Positions 1 to 9,535 of a DNA stretch of 64,000 nt are shown here, in pieces. Both the position numbers and the translations under genes were made by a program. The stretch's first letter is position 1. Each line of letters begins with the position of its first letter. The notes beneath the pieces are model-generated. The model made no database searches. It worked only from the letters and a program-made list of their open reading frames with translations, and was not told the DNA's origin. Origin of the DNA: DATKDF01 sp963752045 (GTDB lineage: Bacteria > Acidobacteriota > Vicinamibacteria > Vicinamibacterales > SCN-69-37); NCBI GenBank assembly GCA_963752045.1, contig CAVVWN010000009.1, positions 62,001-126,000 of the forward strand, written 5' to 3'.

Positions 1-1
1 G

Positions 2-376
2 GCCTTCATCATGGGCACCGGCTGGATGGGGCTGGCCTGCCGCATCGACTGGGGGCTGAACCGGCCGGTCTCGGTTCTCGTGTCTGTTGGTTTCGGCGTG
101 CTGATGATGTTCTTTGCTGCCGGGCTCATGTACATGACCCGCCGGCTCAACCGCGACATCACCTACGACGTCCGGACCGCCATCGGCCGCACCGCTCGCG
201 TGTACATGACCATTCCCGCCCGGGGCGAGGGGCAGGGCAAGGTGCAGGTCAGCGTGTCCGGCCGGCTCATGACGATGCCGGCCGTGAGTAACGGTCCGGC
301 ACTCAAAGAGTTTGCGGACGTGAAGGTCGTCGAGACCCGAGACGACGGCACGCTCGTCGTCGAACTTCTGGGGTAG
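2..376 (+). CDS. NfeD/YqiJ-like membrane protein, 5' partial
   Basis: The reading frame is open to the left window edge, so the true start probably lies outside; an internal ATG is at 11. The visible part has one hydrophobic segment (about residues 20-45 from that ATG) and then a short beta-rich domain with the look of the NfeD/YqiJ OB-fold. In E. coli the YqiJ protein is encoded beside the flotillin YqiK, and here the next gene, 21 bp on, is a flotillin. NfeD-type proteins are thought to work with flotillins in ordered membrane domains. The family is inferred from context plus topology; I see no catalytic residue. Confidence 0.7.
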   Translation, partial: AFIMGTGWMGLACRIDWGLNRPVSVLVSVGFGVLMMFFAAGLMYMTRRLNRDITYDVRTAIGRTARVYMTIPARGEGQGKVQVSVSGRLMTMPAVSNGPALKEFADVKVVETRDDGTLVVELLG

Positions 377-397
377 TCGGAGGAAGAGGGACATCAC

Positions 398-1982
398 ATG
401 GCCGAGATCTTCAGTTTCGGAACGCTGGGCGTCGTCGCCACGATCGTCCTGCTCATCTTGTTTGTCCTCACCATGCTGGTGCGGCAGTACCGGCGGTGTC
501 CGTCGAACCGCATCCTGGTGGTCTACGGCAAGGTGTCGGGCCAGCGGGCCGCGCGCTGCATGCACGGCGGCGGCACCTTCATCGTGCCGCTGCTCCAAAG
601 CTATGCGTATCTGAACCTCGAGCCGATGGCGGTCGAGATCGACCTGGCCGCGGCCCTGTCGAAGAAGAACATCCGGGTCAACGTGCCGTCCACGTTCACG
701 ATCGGGATCTCCACCGAGCCCGACATCATGAACAACGCGGCCGAGCGCCTGCTCGGCCTGAACGAGCAGGAAGTGGCGGCCCAGGCGCGCGACATCATTC
801 TGGGCCAGATGCGTCTGGTCATCGCGACGCTCTCGATCGAAGAGATCAACCAGGATCGAGAAAAGTTCCTCGATCTCGTCAACAAGAACGTCAGTACCGA
901 GGTCAACAAGATCGGCCTCGAGCTGATCAACGTGAACGTCCGCGACATCACCGACGAGTCAGGCTACATCGAGGCCCTCGGTCGCAAGGCGGCGTCGGAA
1001 GCCATCAACCAGGCCAAGGTCGAAGTGGCCGAAGCGGATCGGTCCGGCGCCATCGGGCACGCCGAGCGCCGATCGCGAGATGCAGGTCGAGGTGGCCCGC
1101 CAGAAGTCCGAATCGGCCGCCGGCCAGAAGCAGGCCGAGCGCGACCAGCGCGTGAAGGTCGCGAAGTTCGAGGCCGAAGGCCTCGCCGGCGAAGCCGACT
1201 CGCGTCGCGAGCAGGACATCGCCGTGGCCGCGCAGGGCGCGCTGGCCGTGCAGGGCAAGAAGCAGGCCGAGATGGACCAGCGCGTGCGGGTCGCGACGCT
1301 CGAGGCCGAAGCTGTCAAGGGCGAGAACGAGTCGAAGGCCAACATCGCCGACTACGAGGCCAGCCTTGCCGAGCGGCGCGCCGACGCCAGGCGCCGCGGT
1401 GAAGTGGCCCTGGCGCTCGCGGCACGCGACGTCCTGCAGGCCGAGAAGGAGCAGGAACTCGCGCTGCTCGAGAAGACGCAGATCGCCCAGCAGATGATCG
1501 AGCGCAAGAAGGTCGAGATCGATGCCGAGGCCGAGGCCGAACGCATCCGTCGCATCGCCAGGGGCAACGCCGACGGCGTGCTGGCCGCGTACCTCGCCGA
1601 GGCCGAAGGCCTGCGCAAGGTGCTCGATGCCAAGGCGCTCGGCTACGAGAACCTGCTGCGCGTCTGCGGCGATCGCAAGGACCTCGCGCCGGCGCTGCTC
1701 ATCATCGAGAAGCTGCCCGAACTCGTGGCCGAGCAGGTCAAGGCCATCCAGAACCTGAAGATCGACAAGGTCACCGTCTGGGATTCTGGCGCGAACGGCA
1801 CGGGCGCAGGCACGGGCTCCACGGCGAACTTCCTGCGCGGCCTCATCAGCGCCTTGCCGCCGATTCACGAGCTCGCCGAACAGGCCGGGATCGACCTGCC
1901 GTCCGTGCTCGGCAAGGTCGCCACGAGCGAGGCCTCCGCGCCGGCCGCCGAGGAGAAGCCAGCCAAGCCGGCCAAGCCGTGA
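398..1982 (+). CDS. Flotillin family (SPFH) protein, split by a frameshift
   Basis: ATG at 398 follows a GGAGGAAGAGGG-type ribosome site. The protein has an N-terminal membrane anchor (about residues 8-28), an SPFH/band 7 domain (to about 200) and a long Glu/Ala/Lys-rich coiled coil, as in YqiK and eukaryotic flotillins. The frame breaks near 1067, where one extra C separates the codons for Ala-Glu from Ala-Asp-Arg-Glu-Met. Dropping it joins the 398 frame to the frame ending at 1982, giving about 527 residues, the normal flotillin size. Coding quality is the same on both sides, so a sequencing or assembly error is likelier than decay. It is probably co-transcribed with the NfeD-like gene upstream. 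Confidence 0.88.
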
Positions 1983-2009
1983 TCATCGTCGTGAGCCTGC
2001 CGACGACTG

Positions 2010-3212
2010 ATGCCTGACCGCACGGACGACAGCCCGGCCGAGAAGATCGGACAACTCTTCGCCCGGGCCCTCGCCGACGGCGAGAGCGTCAACGACTTCC
2101 TGGGCCGGTTCATGGCCGCCATAGCGGCCACGCTCGACGTCGCGGCGTCCGTACTCTACGACTACGACGAAACCGCCGACACCTTCGACCTGCTGTTCTT
2201 CTCCGGATATCCGGCCGACGCGCGGTCGCTGTTGCACAGGCGGATGGACCAGCTGCATCTCGGGCGCGCGCTCACGCAGCGCGAGCCGTACCCTGTCGAC
2301 GACACGCACCGCGAGCTGCTCGTGCCGCTCTACTTCCGAGACACGCTCGAGGCCGTGCTGCTCGTCGAGCACCGCGCGTCACCGTTCGTGATGGATGCCG
2401 CGACGCTTCGGGCCTGCCACGTCGTGTCGAGGTTCGTCGGCCTGTTCATGTCGTCCAACAGGCTGACCGTCAACCAGCAGAGGGGATCGCTCGCGGCACG
2501 AGACCTGGAACGGGCCCGCGAGGTCCAGATGGCCTACCTGCCGTCGCAGCATCCGGTCACCGATCGCTACGAGATGTTCGGCTACAACGAGTCGTCGGCG
2601 CTGGTGGGCGGTGACTACTTCGATTTCTTCGAGACGGGCGACACCGTGCAGGGCGTGCTCGCCGACGCCTGCGGCCACGGCCTGGCCGCCGCGCTCGTGA
2701 TGTCGAACTTCCGCGGCCTGCTGCAGGCCGAAGTCCGCCGGTCCGACGACCCGGCCACGCTCTTCACGCGCCTCAACCAGCTGCTCTACGGCGGCGGCGG
2801 GTCGCTCAGTTACCTGACGAGCGTGTTTCTCGACTACAGGCCTGACGAGCGGCGGCTCCACTACCTCAACGCCGGGCATTTCGATCCGGTCGTGCTCCGC
2901 GCGTCGGGCGACGTCTCGCTCCTGCGCGGCGGGGGGCCGCCGCTCGGCATGTTCCCGGATTCCTCGTACGACTCGCGGTTTGCCCCCGTCTCGCCCGGCG
3001 ACCTGCTCGTGCTCTTCACCGACGGGCTCGTCGAGCTGGCCAACGACGCCGACGAGTGCTTCGGCGTCGAGGGCGCGTGCCGCGCAGCCCTTGCCGGACG
3101 CGACCTGCCGCTGCCGGAGCTCGCGGCCGGGATTCTGGCGGCCGCCTCGTCTTGGAGCGGCCGCGCCAAGGCGCACGACGACGTCACGCTGTTCCTCATG
3201 CGGTTCCGGTAG
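2010..3212 (+). CDS. GAF-PP2C (SpoIIE/RsbU-type) serine phosphatase
   Basis: This 400-residue protein has a GAF-like sensor region (about 10-145), a short linker helix and a C-terminal SpoIIE/PP2C domain. The metal-binding motifs are intact: GGDYFD at 200-205, DACGHG at 219-224, GH at 289-290, LFTDGL at 335-340 and DDVTL at 390-394. Family members dephosphorylate anti-anti-sigma (STAS) proteins in partner-switching pathways. No STAS or RsbW kinase gene is visible nearby, so the substrate is unknown. The protein is soluble, with no signal peptide or membrane segment. The start at 2010 lies 28 bp after the flotillin stop. Confidence 0.88.
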   Translation: MPDRTDDSPAEKIGQLFARALADGESVNDFLGRFMAAIAATLDVAASVLYDYDETADTFDLLFFSGYPADARSLLHRRMDQLHLGRALTQREPYPVDDTHRELLVPLYFRDTLEAVLLVEHRASPFVMDAATLRACHVVSRFVGLFMSSNRLTVNQQRGSLAARDLERAREVQMAYLPSQHPVTDRYEMFGYNESSALVGGDYFDFFETGDTVQGVLADACGHGLAAALVMSNFRGLLQAEVRRSDDPATLFTRLNQLLYGGGGSLSYLTSVFLDYRPDERRLHYLNAGHFDPVVLRASGDVSLLRGGGPPLGMFPDSSYDSRFAPVSPGDLLVLFTDGLVELANDADECFGVEGACRAALAGRDLPLPELAAGILAAASSWSGRAKAHDDVTLFLMRFR

Positions 3213-3298
3213 AGCGGTTTCGAAGCGGCCATGCCGCGCCGCGGGAGGGCGACCGGCGGCGATCGGCCGGCCGGGCCGGAGAACGTGCGTGTGATAAG

Positions 3299-4168
3299 GT
3301 GCCCCCCCTGAGTGTGCAGGTGACGAGCCCGGAGCTGCTGGCGTCGCCGGTCGTCGAGTACGGGTCTCTGGAGCCCCGCGCCGACACGCTCGCGGCCACG
3401 TTCCGCGACGCCGCGCCGTACCCGCATCTGATCTTCGACGCGCTGCTGCGACCGGCTGTCGCCCGTGAGCTGGAAGCGGAGTTTCCGACAGGGGCCGGCG
3501 ACAACTGGACGCACTACCGGCATTACAACAACGACACGCTCGGCCTGACCGACGTCGCGGCGTTTCCGCCACTCCTCCGGCGCGTCGTCGAGGAACTGAA
3601 CTCCCCGCGGTTCACGTGCCTGCTCTCGCACATCACCGGCTACTCGAACATGCTTGCCGACGACATGCTCGAAGGCGGCGGGCTGCACATGACCGAGGCG
3701 GGCGGCTTTCTCAACCTCCACGCGGACTTCACCAATCACCACTACCATCGGACGTGGCAGCGCCGCTGCAATCTGATTCTCTTCCTCAACTCCGACTGGC
3801 AGGAGGCGTGGGGCGGCGCGCTCGAGCTCTGGGAACGCGACTTGTCGGCCTGCCGCGTGCGCGTGCCGGTCCGGAACAACACTGCCGTGCTGTTCGAGAC
3901 CGCGCGTGACACCTTCCACGGGTATCCCGACAAGTTGACCTGCCCGGCCGGCACCGCGCGCAAGAGCCTCGCGCTCTACTACTACACGGCCGAGGCGAAG
4001 GTCGTCGCCAGGTCGACCAACTACCGGGCCCGGCCGGGTGAGTCGATGGCGCGCCGGGCGCTCGTGGCGGCAGACCGGAACCTGCTGCGGGCCTATACCG
4101 TGGCCAAGGAGCGTTTCGGCCTGTCGGACAGGCTCGTCAGTCGCCTGCTCAAGCGGTTTCGGCGTTAG
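3299..4168 (+). CDS. 2OG-Fe(II) dioxygenase (prolyl 4-hydroxylase-like)
   Basis: The sequence carries the double-stranded beta-helix signature of 2-oxoglutarate/Fe(II) oxygenases. There is an HxD pair (H141 and D143 from the start used), a distal iron-binding His (about 207) in a context like DTFHGYP, and the Arg (about 221) that would bind 2-oxoglutarate. It resembles the 2OG-FeII_Oxy_3 group; the substrate is unknown. The frame is open back to 3056, but that part overlaps the phosphatase gene and is Arg-rich noise. Likely starts are GTG 3299, 3314 or 3320, none with a strong ribosome site, so the N-terminus is uncertain. No signal peptide. Confidence 0.8.
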   Translation: MPPLSVQVTSPELLASPVVEYGSLEPRADTLAATFRDAAPYPHLIFDALLRPAVARELEAEFPTGAGDNWTHYRHYNNDTLGLTDVAAFPPLLRRVVEELNSPRFTCLLSHITGYSNMLADDMLEGGGLHMTEAGGFLNLHADFTNHHYHRTWQRRCNLILFLNSDWQEAWGGALELWERDLSACRVRVPVRNNTAVLFETARDTFHGYPDKLTCPAGTARKSLALYYYTAEAKVVARSTNYRARPGESMARRALVAADRNLLRAYTVAKERFGLSDRLVSRLLKRFRR

Positions 4169-4196
4169 GATCGGGAGTCGATGGCCGGGAGGGCGA

Positions 4197-4709
4197 ATGG
4201 CTGACGTGATCATGCTCGTGCTGCGTGTTCTGCATATCTTCTGTGGCGTGTTCTGGGCCGGCGGTGCCCTCGTCGTGGCCGGCTTTCTCGGCCCGGCCGT
4301 CCGGAATCTGGGTCCGGACGGCGGCAAGGTGATGCAGCAGCTCGTGCACCGGCGCAAGTTCGGGCTGTACATGACGCTCGCCGGCGATCTGACCGTGCTC
4401 TCGGGTCTGGCGTTTCTCGGACATGGGATGTCGAGCGAGGTGTGGCGGGCCTCGGCGTACGGTCAGGTGATGATGGCCGGCAGCGCCATCGGTGTCGTAG
4501 CGCTCGGCATCGGTCACGCCGTGAACGCGCCGACGGCAAAGAAGCTCGCGGCGATCGGAGCCGCGATGCAGGCCGCGGGCAGACCGCCTTCTGCGGCTGA
4601 GCTCGACGACGTGGCCCGGCTGCACAAGCGCCTGCAGACGGGCACGGTGCTCACGGCCATCCTCGCATCGGCGGTCGTCGTCGCGATGGCCTCGGCGAGC
4701 CAGCTGTAA
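4197..4709 (+). CDS. Small polytopic membrane protein (DUF2269/CopD-like)
   Basis: The ATG at 4197 has a GGGAGGG ribosome site 4 bases upstream. The 170-residue product has about four hydrophobic segments, beginning with a Leu-Arg-Val-Leu-His-Ile helix. That layout is usual in DUF2269/CopD-like membrane proteins, where an early His sits in the first helix. Function unknown; no enzyme motif is visible. The open frame reaches back to 4038, but that extension overlaps the dioxygenase gene and looks non-coding. Confidence 0.65.
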   Translation: MADVIMLVLRVLHIFCGVFWAGGALVVAGFLGPAVRNLGPDGGKVMQQLVHRRKFGLYMTLAGDLTVLSGLAFLGHGMSSEVWRASAYGQVMMAGSAIGVVALGIGHAVNAPTAKKLAAIGAAMQAAGRPPSAAELDDVARLHKRLQTGTVLTAILASAVVVAMASASQL

Positions 4710-4713
4710 GCCG

Positions 4714-7219
4714 GTGCAGGCACAGTCCCCGGTGGTCGCGACCTTCGGTCACGCCACCGCGCTCGTCATGGCGATGATGGCGGTCGTGGCGGGTGTCGTG
4801 CCGCTCGACGCTCGCGCGCAGACGGGCGCCGTCGCCGGCGTGGTCGTCTCGGCGAGCGACGGGGCGCCCCTCTCTGGCGCGAACATCCAGGTGACGCCGC
4901 TCGGGGCCGGCGGGCAGGAGCGGCGTGCCGTCGCCGATGCGGAGGGCAGGTTCCTCGTCGTCGACCTGCCGCCAGGCCGGTACGACGTCGGCGCGGCCCA
5001 TCCGGGCTTCGATCCGGCCGTCGAACGGGTCGACCTGAGTTCCGGCGGCCGGGCTGACGTTCGCCTGGCCCTCCGGATCACGGCCGTCCGTCAGGAAGTG
5101 AACGTGCAGCCGGCCACGGTCGATCCCCTCGATCCCATTCCGGAGCTCATGACGGTTCCCGCAAACCTGGCCGACGTGGCGCCGCTCCAGGGCGACGACT
5201 TCGTCTCGCTGATTCCCACACTGCCGGGCGTCATCCGGCGGCCGGACGGCCGGCTCAGCCTGGCGGGAGGGCGGCCGGAGCAGAGCGGCCTCCAGGTGAG
5301 CGAAGCCAACGTGACCGACCCGGTGACCGGAGACTTCGGCATCGAGCTGCCGCTCGATGCGGTCGAGTCGGTCACGCGGTTCAACAGCCCGTTTGCGGCC
5401 GAGTACGGCCGTTTCGCATCCGGCCTCGTCCGTGTCGAGACCCGCCGGTCCGACAACACCTGGCGTGCGTCGGCCAGGGCGTTGTTTCCCACGCCGCGCT
5501 TCCAGGACGGCAAGATCCGCGGCGTGTCGAACTTCAGCCCGCGCCTGATCGTGGGCGGTCCGATCGTGAGAGACCGGCTGTTTCTCACGCAGAGCCTGCA
5601 GTACGAGAAGCGCACCTACCAGGTGAAGTCGCTGCCGCCGGGAAACGACCTGACCGAGTTCGAACGATTCAGTTCCTTCAGCCGGGTCGATCTGGCGCTC
5701 GCCGAGGGCCACGACCTGGTGGCCACGGTCGCCATCTTTCCCCGGTTCCGCGAGAACGTCACGCTCGATACGTTCAATCCGGAGGCGGTCACGCCCAACG
5801 TGCGCGAGGGCGGCTTCCAGATCGATGTCACCGAGCGCTCGGTCATCGGCAGCGACGTCTTCGTCAACTCGGCGTTCATCGTCAGGCAGTACGACGTCGA
5901 CGTGCTCCCGCAGCAGGAGGGCGTGATGCGGTTCACGCCCGAGGGCCGGAGCGGCAGCTTCTTCCATCGCGAGGAGCGGGAGAGTCGAAGCTACCAGTGG
6001 ATCGAGACGTTCACCCGCTCGTTCGAGGGTCGTTTTGGCACGCACCTCGTCAAGGCCGGCTTCGACATGTTGCACTCGAGCTACGACGGCACCGTCGACA
6101 ACGGGCCGGTCGAAGTGATCCGCGCCGACGGCACGCTGGCCGAGCGGACCGATTTTGCCGGCAGGGCGGAGATTGGCACCAGCGGCACGGACCTGGCGCT
6201 GTTCGTCCAGGATCGCTGGCGGGCGAGCGGCCGCGCGCTCGTGGACTTCGGCGTGCGGCTCGACCGGGACGCGGTGCTCCAGCGGGCGGTCGCATCACCC
6301 AGGGTCGGCGCCGCCGTCGGCGTCTTCGCCGACGGGCGTGGCATCGTCCGAGGCGGTCTCGGGACGTTCGTGTCACGGACACCGCTGAATGTCGCCACGT
6401 TCGAGGCGCTGGAGTCGCGCACGGTCACCCGTTATGGGGCCGACGGCGCCAGGCTCCCGGCCGAGTCGGACACGTTCGTCCATGAGAACCGATCGGCCGA
6501 CACGCCCAAGGCCTTCGTGTGGTCGGTTGGGTACGACCACAAGGTGACCGACCGGCTGGCGGCCAGATTCAACTACCTGCGACGCGCCAGCCGCAAGGAG
6601 TTCATCATCACGCCAGTGTTCTCGCTGGGCGAGTCGAGACTCGTCCTCGATTCGGCGGGCCAGTCCGACTACAAGGAGGCTGAGTTCACGCTCGCGTACA
6701 CCAACCCGGACGATGGCGTCGAAGCGGTCGCGAGCTATGTGGTGGCGAGGGCAGACGGGGACTTCAACAGCTTCGACCGGTACTTCGGCGACATTCCCGC
6801 ACCCATCATCGAGCCGAACGCGCGCGGTCCGCTCGACGTGGACGTGCCGCGCCGGTTCGTGTTCCGCGGCCTCATGCCGTTTCGCGACAACCGGTGGGTC
6901 GTCGCGGCGCTGCTCGAAGTGAGAAGCGGTTTTCCGGTACTCGGCCCTCAGCGAGACGCAGCGCTTCGTCGGAGAGCCGAACAGCGCCGGCCGGTTTCCC
7001 ACGGTGGCGACGCTGGACTTCGCGTTGAGTCGCCTGTTCCGCTTCCGGGGACGCGAGTTCTACCTCGGCATTCGCGCGTTCAACCTGTTCAACCGCTTCA
7101 CGCCCCGTGACGTGCAGGGCAACGTCGCCTCGCCAGCCTTCGGCTCGTTCTACAACGGCATCGAACGGCGCATCAGCTTCACGTTCCAGGCCAACTCGCG
7201 CACGAACCCCCTCAACTAG
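4714..7219 (+). CDS. TonB-dependent receptor with carboxypeptidase-regulatory domain, frameshifted
   Basis: This outer-membrane receptor (about 834 residues) has a signal peptide ending near residue 35, a CarboxypepD_reg/Oar-like beta-sandwich (about 36-125), a plug domain and a beta-barrel. It ends at 7219 with the sequence RISFTFQANSRTNPLN. The frame breaks at about 6937, where one extra G in CCGGTAC separates Ser-Gly-Phe-Pro from Tyr-Ser-Ala-Leu-Ser-Glu. Removing it joins the barrel to the C-terminal strands. Acidobacteria carry many such receptors, and the ligand cannot be read from sequence. An assembly error is the likeliest cause of the shift. Confidence 0.85.
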
Positions 7220-7284
7220 TTCCCGTCAGGGTTTTTCAGGAAGCGCTCAGGACTTTCATCGCGGCCCGCCCGTAGTGTGTGGGT

Positions 7285-7695
7285 ATGAACCGCACGATTG
7301 GATGGTGGAGCATCGCCGCCGGCGTCGCGACAGGCCTCGTGATGGGGCTCTGGTCGTTCGACGGGCCGCTTCCCGTTCCCGGCTGGCTCGGCGAGTACGG
7401 TGACACGGCGCGCCGGCTGGCGCGCCTTGGGCACATCGCCTTCATCGGCCTCGGCATGCTCAACATCCTGCTCGATCGGGAACTGCCCGACTCGGCGCTC
7501 ACCGAAGAGCGACGACGCGTGGCAGCTCGCGCCATGAACGTCGGCAACCTGCTGCTCCCCGTCCTCCTGTTTGCGGCCGCCGCATGGCCGCCGGCCAAGT
7601 ACGCCCTGGCCATTCCAGCGTCCGCGGTGTTCCTCGCCCTGTGCCTGGCGGCCTGGGGCGCGCGTGATGCCCAATCGCTCCGGGGACCATCATGA
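7285..7695 (+). CDS. Four-helix membrane protein, first gene of the polyketide operon
   Basis: This 136-residue protein has about four hydrophobic helices (roughly 5-27, 45-63, 80-105 and 108-128) and no motif I recognise. The ATG at 7285 was preferred over the in-frame GTG at 7279. Its stop overlaps the start of the acyl-AMP ligase (ATGA-type overlap at 7692), so translation is coupled and it probably belongs to the same pathway. A role in membrane anchoring or product handling is possible but is only inference. Confidence 0.7.
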   Translation: MNRTIGWWSIAAGVATGLVMGLWSFDGPLPVPGWLGEYGDTARRLARLGHIAFIGLGMLNILLDRELPDSALTEERRRVAARAMNVGNLLLPVLLFAAAAWPPAKYALAIPASAVFLALCLAAWGARDAQSLRGPS

Positions 7696-9284
7696 CGACC
7701 GACATCATTCGCGTGTCCGAGTTGATTCGCCGAAGCGCCGACCGGCATCCCGATCGCATCGCCGTAGAGGACCTGGAAGGCTCGCAGCCGATGACGTATC
7801 GCACCCTCTGGTACGCGGTCGAGCGAGGCGCATCGGTTCTCGGCGACCTCGGATTGGGCCCGGGCGAGCGCGTGCTGCTTCCGCTCGCGCCGGAACCACG
7901 CTGGGTCGCCGCATTCCTGGCGATTGCGCACGCCGACCTCGTCGCCGTGCCGATTCCGGCTACGACACCGGCCCCGCTCGCCAGGCTTGCCGCGTCGTTC
8001 GTTTCCGCCAGCGCGTGGATCGGCGACGGCCGCGGCGGGCAAGCGGCCCCTCTCATCTCGGACCTGCCGTGTGTGACGACGTCGGAGCTGTTCGATCGGC
8101 CGGCGCGGCCCTTCGCGCCGCGGCCGGTTCGACCGGGCGCGACGGCCGTGGTCGTTTTCACGTCTGGCAGCACGGCACGGCCGCGTGCGGTCGCGCTCGG
8201 CCACGAAGGCCTTCGCGCGAATCTCCGTTCGCTCATGGCCGTGCGGCACGCAGGTCCGGGGGAAACAGTGCTGTCGACGCTGCCGCCGTCGCACGCGTAC
8301 GAGCTCGTGGCGGGCCAGCTGGCGCCGCTCGCGGCCGGCGCGCGTGTCGTGTACGGCGGGCCGCCGTTGCCGACGAGACTCGTCGACGGGATCCGGCGAG
8401 CTGCCGTCACGCGCGCCGTGCTCGTGCCGGCGCTCTTCGAGGCGCTCGCCGATGACGTACTCGACGGCCTCCGGGACGACGGCCTGATCAGAGGTGACTG
8501 CCGCGCCGGCGAACCCGCCGAGCTCGCTGCCGCGCTCCGTCGCCTGAACGCCGAGGAGCTGGCGCGCGTTCGGGCGGCCGTTCGCACGCGACTCGGTGAG
8601 CCGTTCCGCACGGTGACGATCGGCGGCGCCGCCACGAGCCCGTCGTGGAGCGACGTGCTCACTCTGCTCGGGCTCGAGCTCGACCTTGGATACGGCCTCA
8701 CCGAAGCCGGCCCGGTCGTGACTCTCGGTCGCGCGGCCGAGTGTCCACCCGGATCTGCCGGCCGACCGCTGCCGGGCGTTGCGGTGCGCATTGGACCCGG
8801 AGGAGAAGTGCTCGTCAGGAGTCAGGCGGTCATGCAGGGGTATTTCGGTGACGAAGCCGCCACTGCCGAGGCATTCGACGGTTCGTGGCTTCGCACCGGG
8901 GATCGCGGGTGGGTCGACGAAGCGGGGCACCTCTTCATCACGGGTCGCATCAAGGACGCGATGGTGACGTCGGCGGGCGAGACGATCTATCCCGACGAGA
9001 TCGAGCCGTGGTACGCATCCCCGCTCTTTGCCGAGCATGCCGTCGTGCCGAGACCGACGCCCGACGGCAATGACAGTCTTCTGCTCGTAGTCGTGCCGGC
9101 CGCGGCGGCAGGCGAGGCGGCCGCCGTCGAGCGGGCGGCCGCGGCGCTTCGGGCGGCGGCGCCCGCCCGCCTCCGCGTCGCCGGCGTGATCCGGCGTGCC
9201 GAGCCCTTGCCGCGCACGGCGGTCGGCAAGATCCGGCGCTGCGTGCTCGCCGCCGAGTGTGCAGCTCACGAGGTGCTGTCGTGA
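7692..9284 (+). CDS. Acyl-AMP ligase / acyl-CoA synthetase family
   Basis: This 530-residue adenylate-forming enzyme has the core motifs in order. The P-loop is FTSGSTARPR at about 156-165 (its last Lys replaced by Arg). A5 is YGLTEAG at 334-340, A7 is RTGD at 401-404, the hinge follows at 418-438, and the C-terminal catalytic Lys is about 513 in PRTAVGKIRR. It should activate a carboxylic acid, probably a fatty acid, with ATP. The next gene is a stand-alone acyl carrier protein with a GTGA overlap, so the likely acceptor is that carrier's phosphopantetheine rather than CoA. Together they would supply a starter to the type III PKS at 12330. Acid specificity cannot be read. Confidence 0.88.
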   Translation: MTTDIIRVSELIRRSADRHPDRIAVEDLEGSQPMTYRTLWYAVERGASVLGDLGLGPGERVLLPLAPEPRWVAAFLAIAHADLVAVPIPATTPAPLARLAASFVSASAWIGDGRGGQAAPLISDLPCVTTSELFDRPARPFAPRPVRPGATAVVVFTSGSTARPRAVALGHEGLRANLRSLMAVRHAGPGETVLSTLPPSHAYELVAGQLAPLAAGARVVYGGPPLPTRLVDGIRRAAVTRAVLVPALFEALADDVLDGLRDDGLIRGDCRAGEPAELAAALRRLNAEELARVRAAVRTRLGEPFRTVTIGGAATSPSWSDVLTLLGLELDLGYGLTEAGPVVTLGRAAECPPGSAGRPLPGVAVRIGPGGEVLVRSQAVMQGYFGDEAATAEAFDGSWLRTGDRGWVDEAGHLFITGRIKDAMVTSAGETIYPDEIEPWYASPLFAEHAVVPRPTPDGNDSLLLVVVPAAAAGEAAAVERAAAALRAAAPARLRVAGVIRRAEPLPRTAVGKIRRCVLAAECAAHEVLS

Positions 9285-9535
9285 CGACCCATCAAGACGT
9301 CGAGTCTGTCGTGCGCGAGATCCTGGTCCGCGTGCTCCGTCGAGACGATCCGAGAATCGGTCGCGACGACGATCTGGTCGAAGTGCTGGGCATCGACAGC
9401 CTCCAGGGGCTGCAGATCCTGGCCGGCGTCGAGAAGCGGTTTGGCGTCCGGCTGCCCGACGAGGAGCTCATCCACATGCGGACGATCGGCCGCATCACCG
9501 ATGCCGTCGAGCGGCTGCGGAGAGGTCAATCATGA
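9281..9535 (+). CDS. Acyl carrier protein
   Basis: This 84-residue carrier protein starts with GTG at 9281, overlapping the ligase stop. It has the phosphopantetheine site Asp-Ser-Leu in GIDSLQGLQ, with Ser40 as the attachment point, in the usual four-helix pattern. It is separate from any fatty-acid synthesis cluster and sits between an acyl ligase and a radical SAM enzyme. It is therefore probably a dedicated carrier for this pathway. Its stop overlaps the next start (ATGA at 9532). Confidence 0.9.
   Translation: MTTHQDVESVVREILVRVLRRDDPRIGRDDDLVEVLGIDSLQGLQILAGVEKRFGVRLPDEELIHMRTIGRITDAVERLRRGQS

Noticed and set aside
2379..4372. Large minus-strand frames opposite the phosphatase and dioxygenase genes
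   Set aside because: No motifs, Arg/Pro-rich, fully overlapped by two well-supported genes.
4651..6075. 474-codon minus-strand frame opposite the TonB receptor
   Set aside because: Composition is that of an antisense shadow, and it overlaps a receptor with clear domains.
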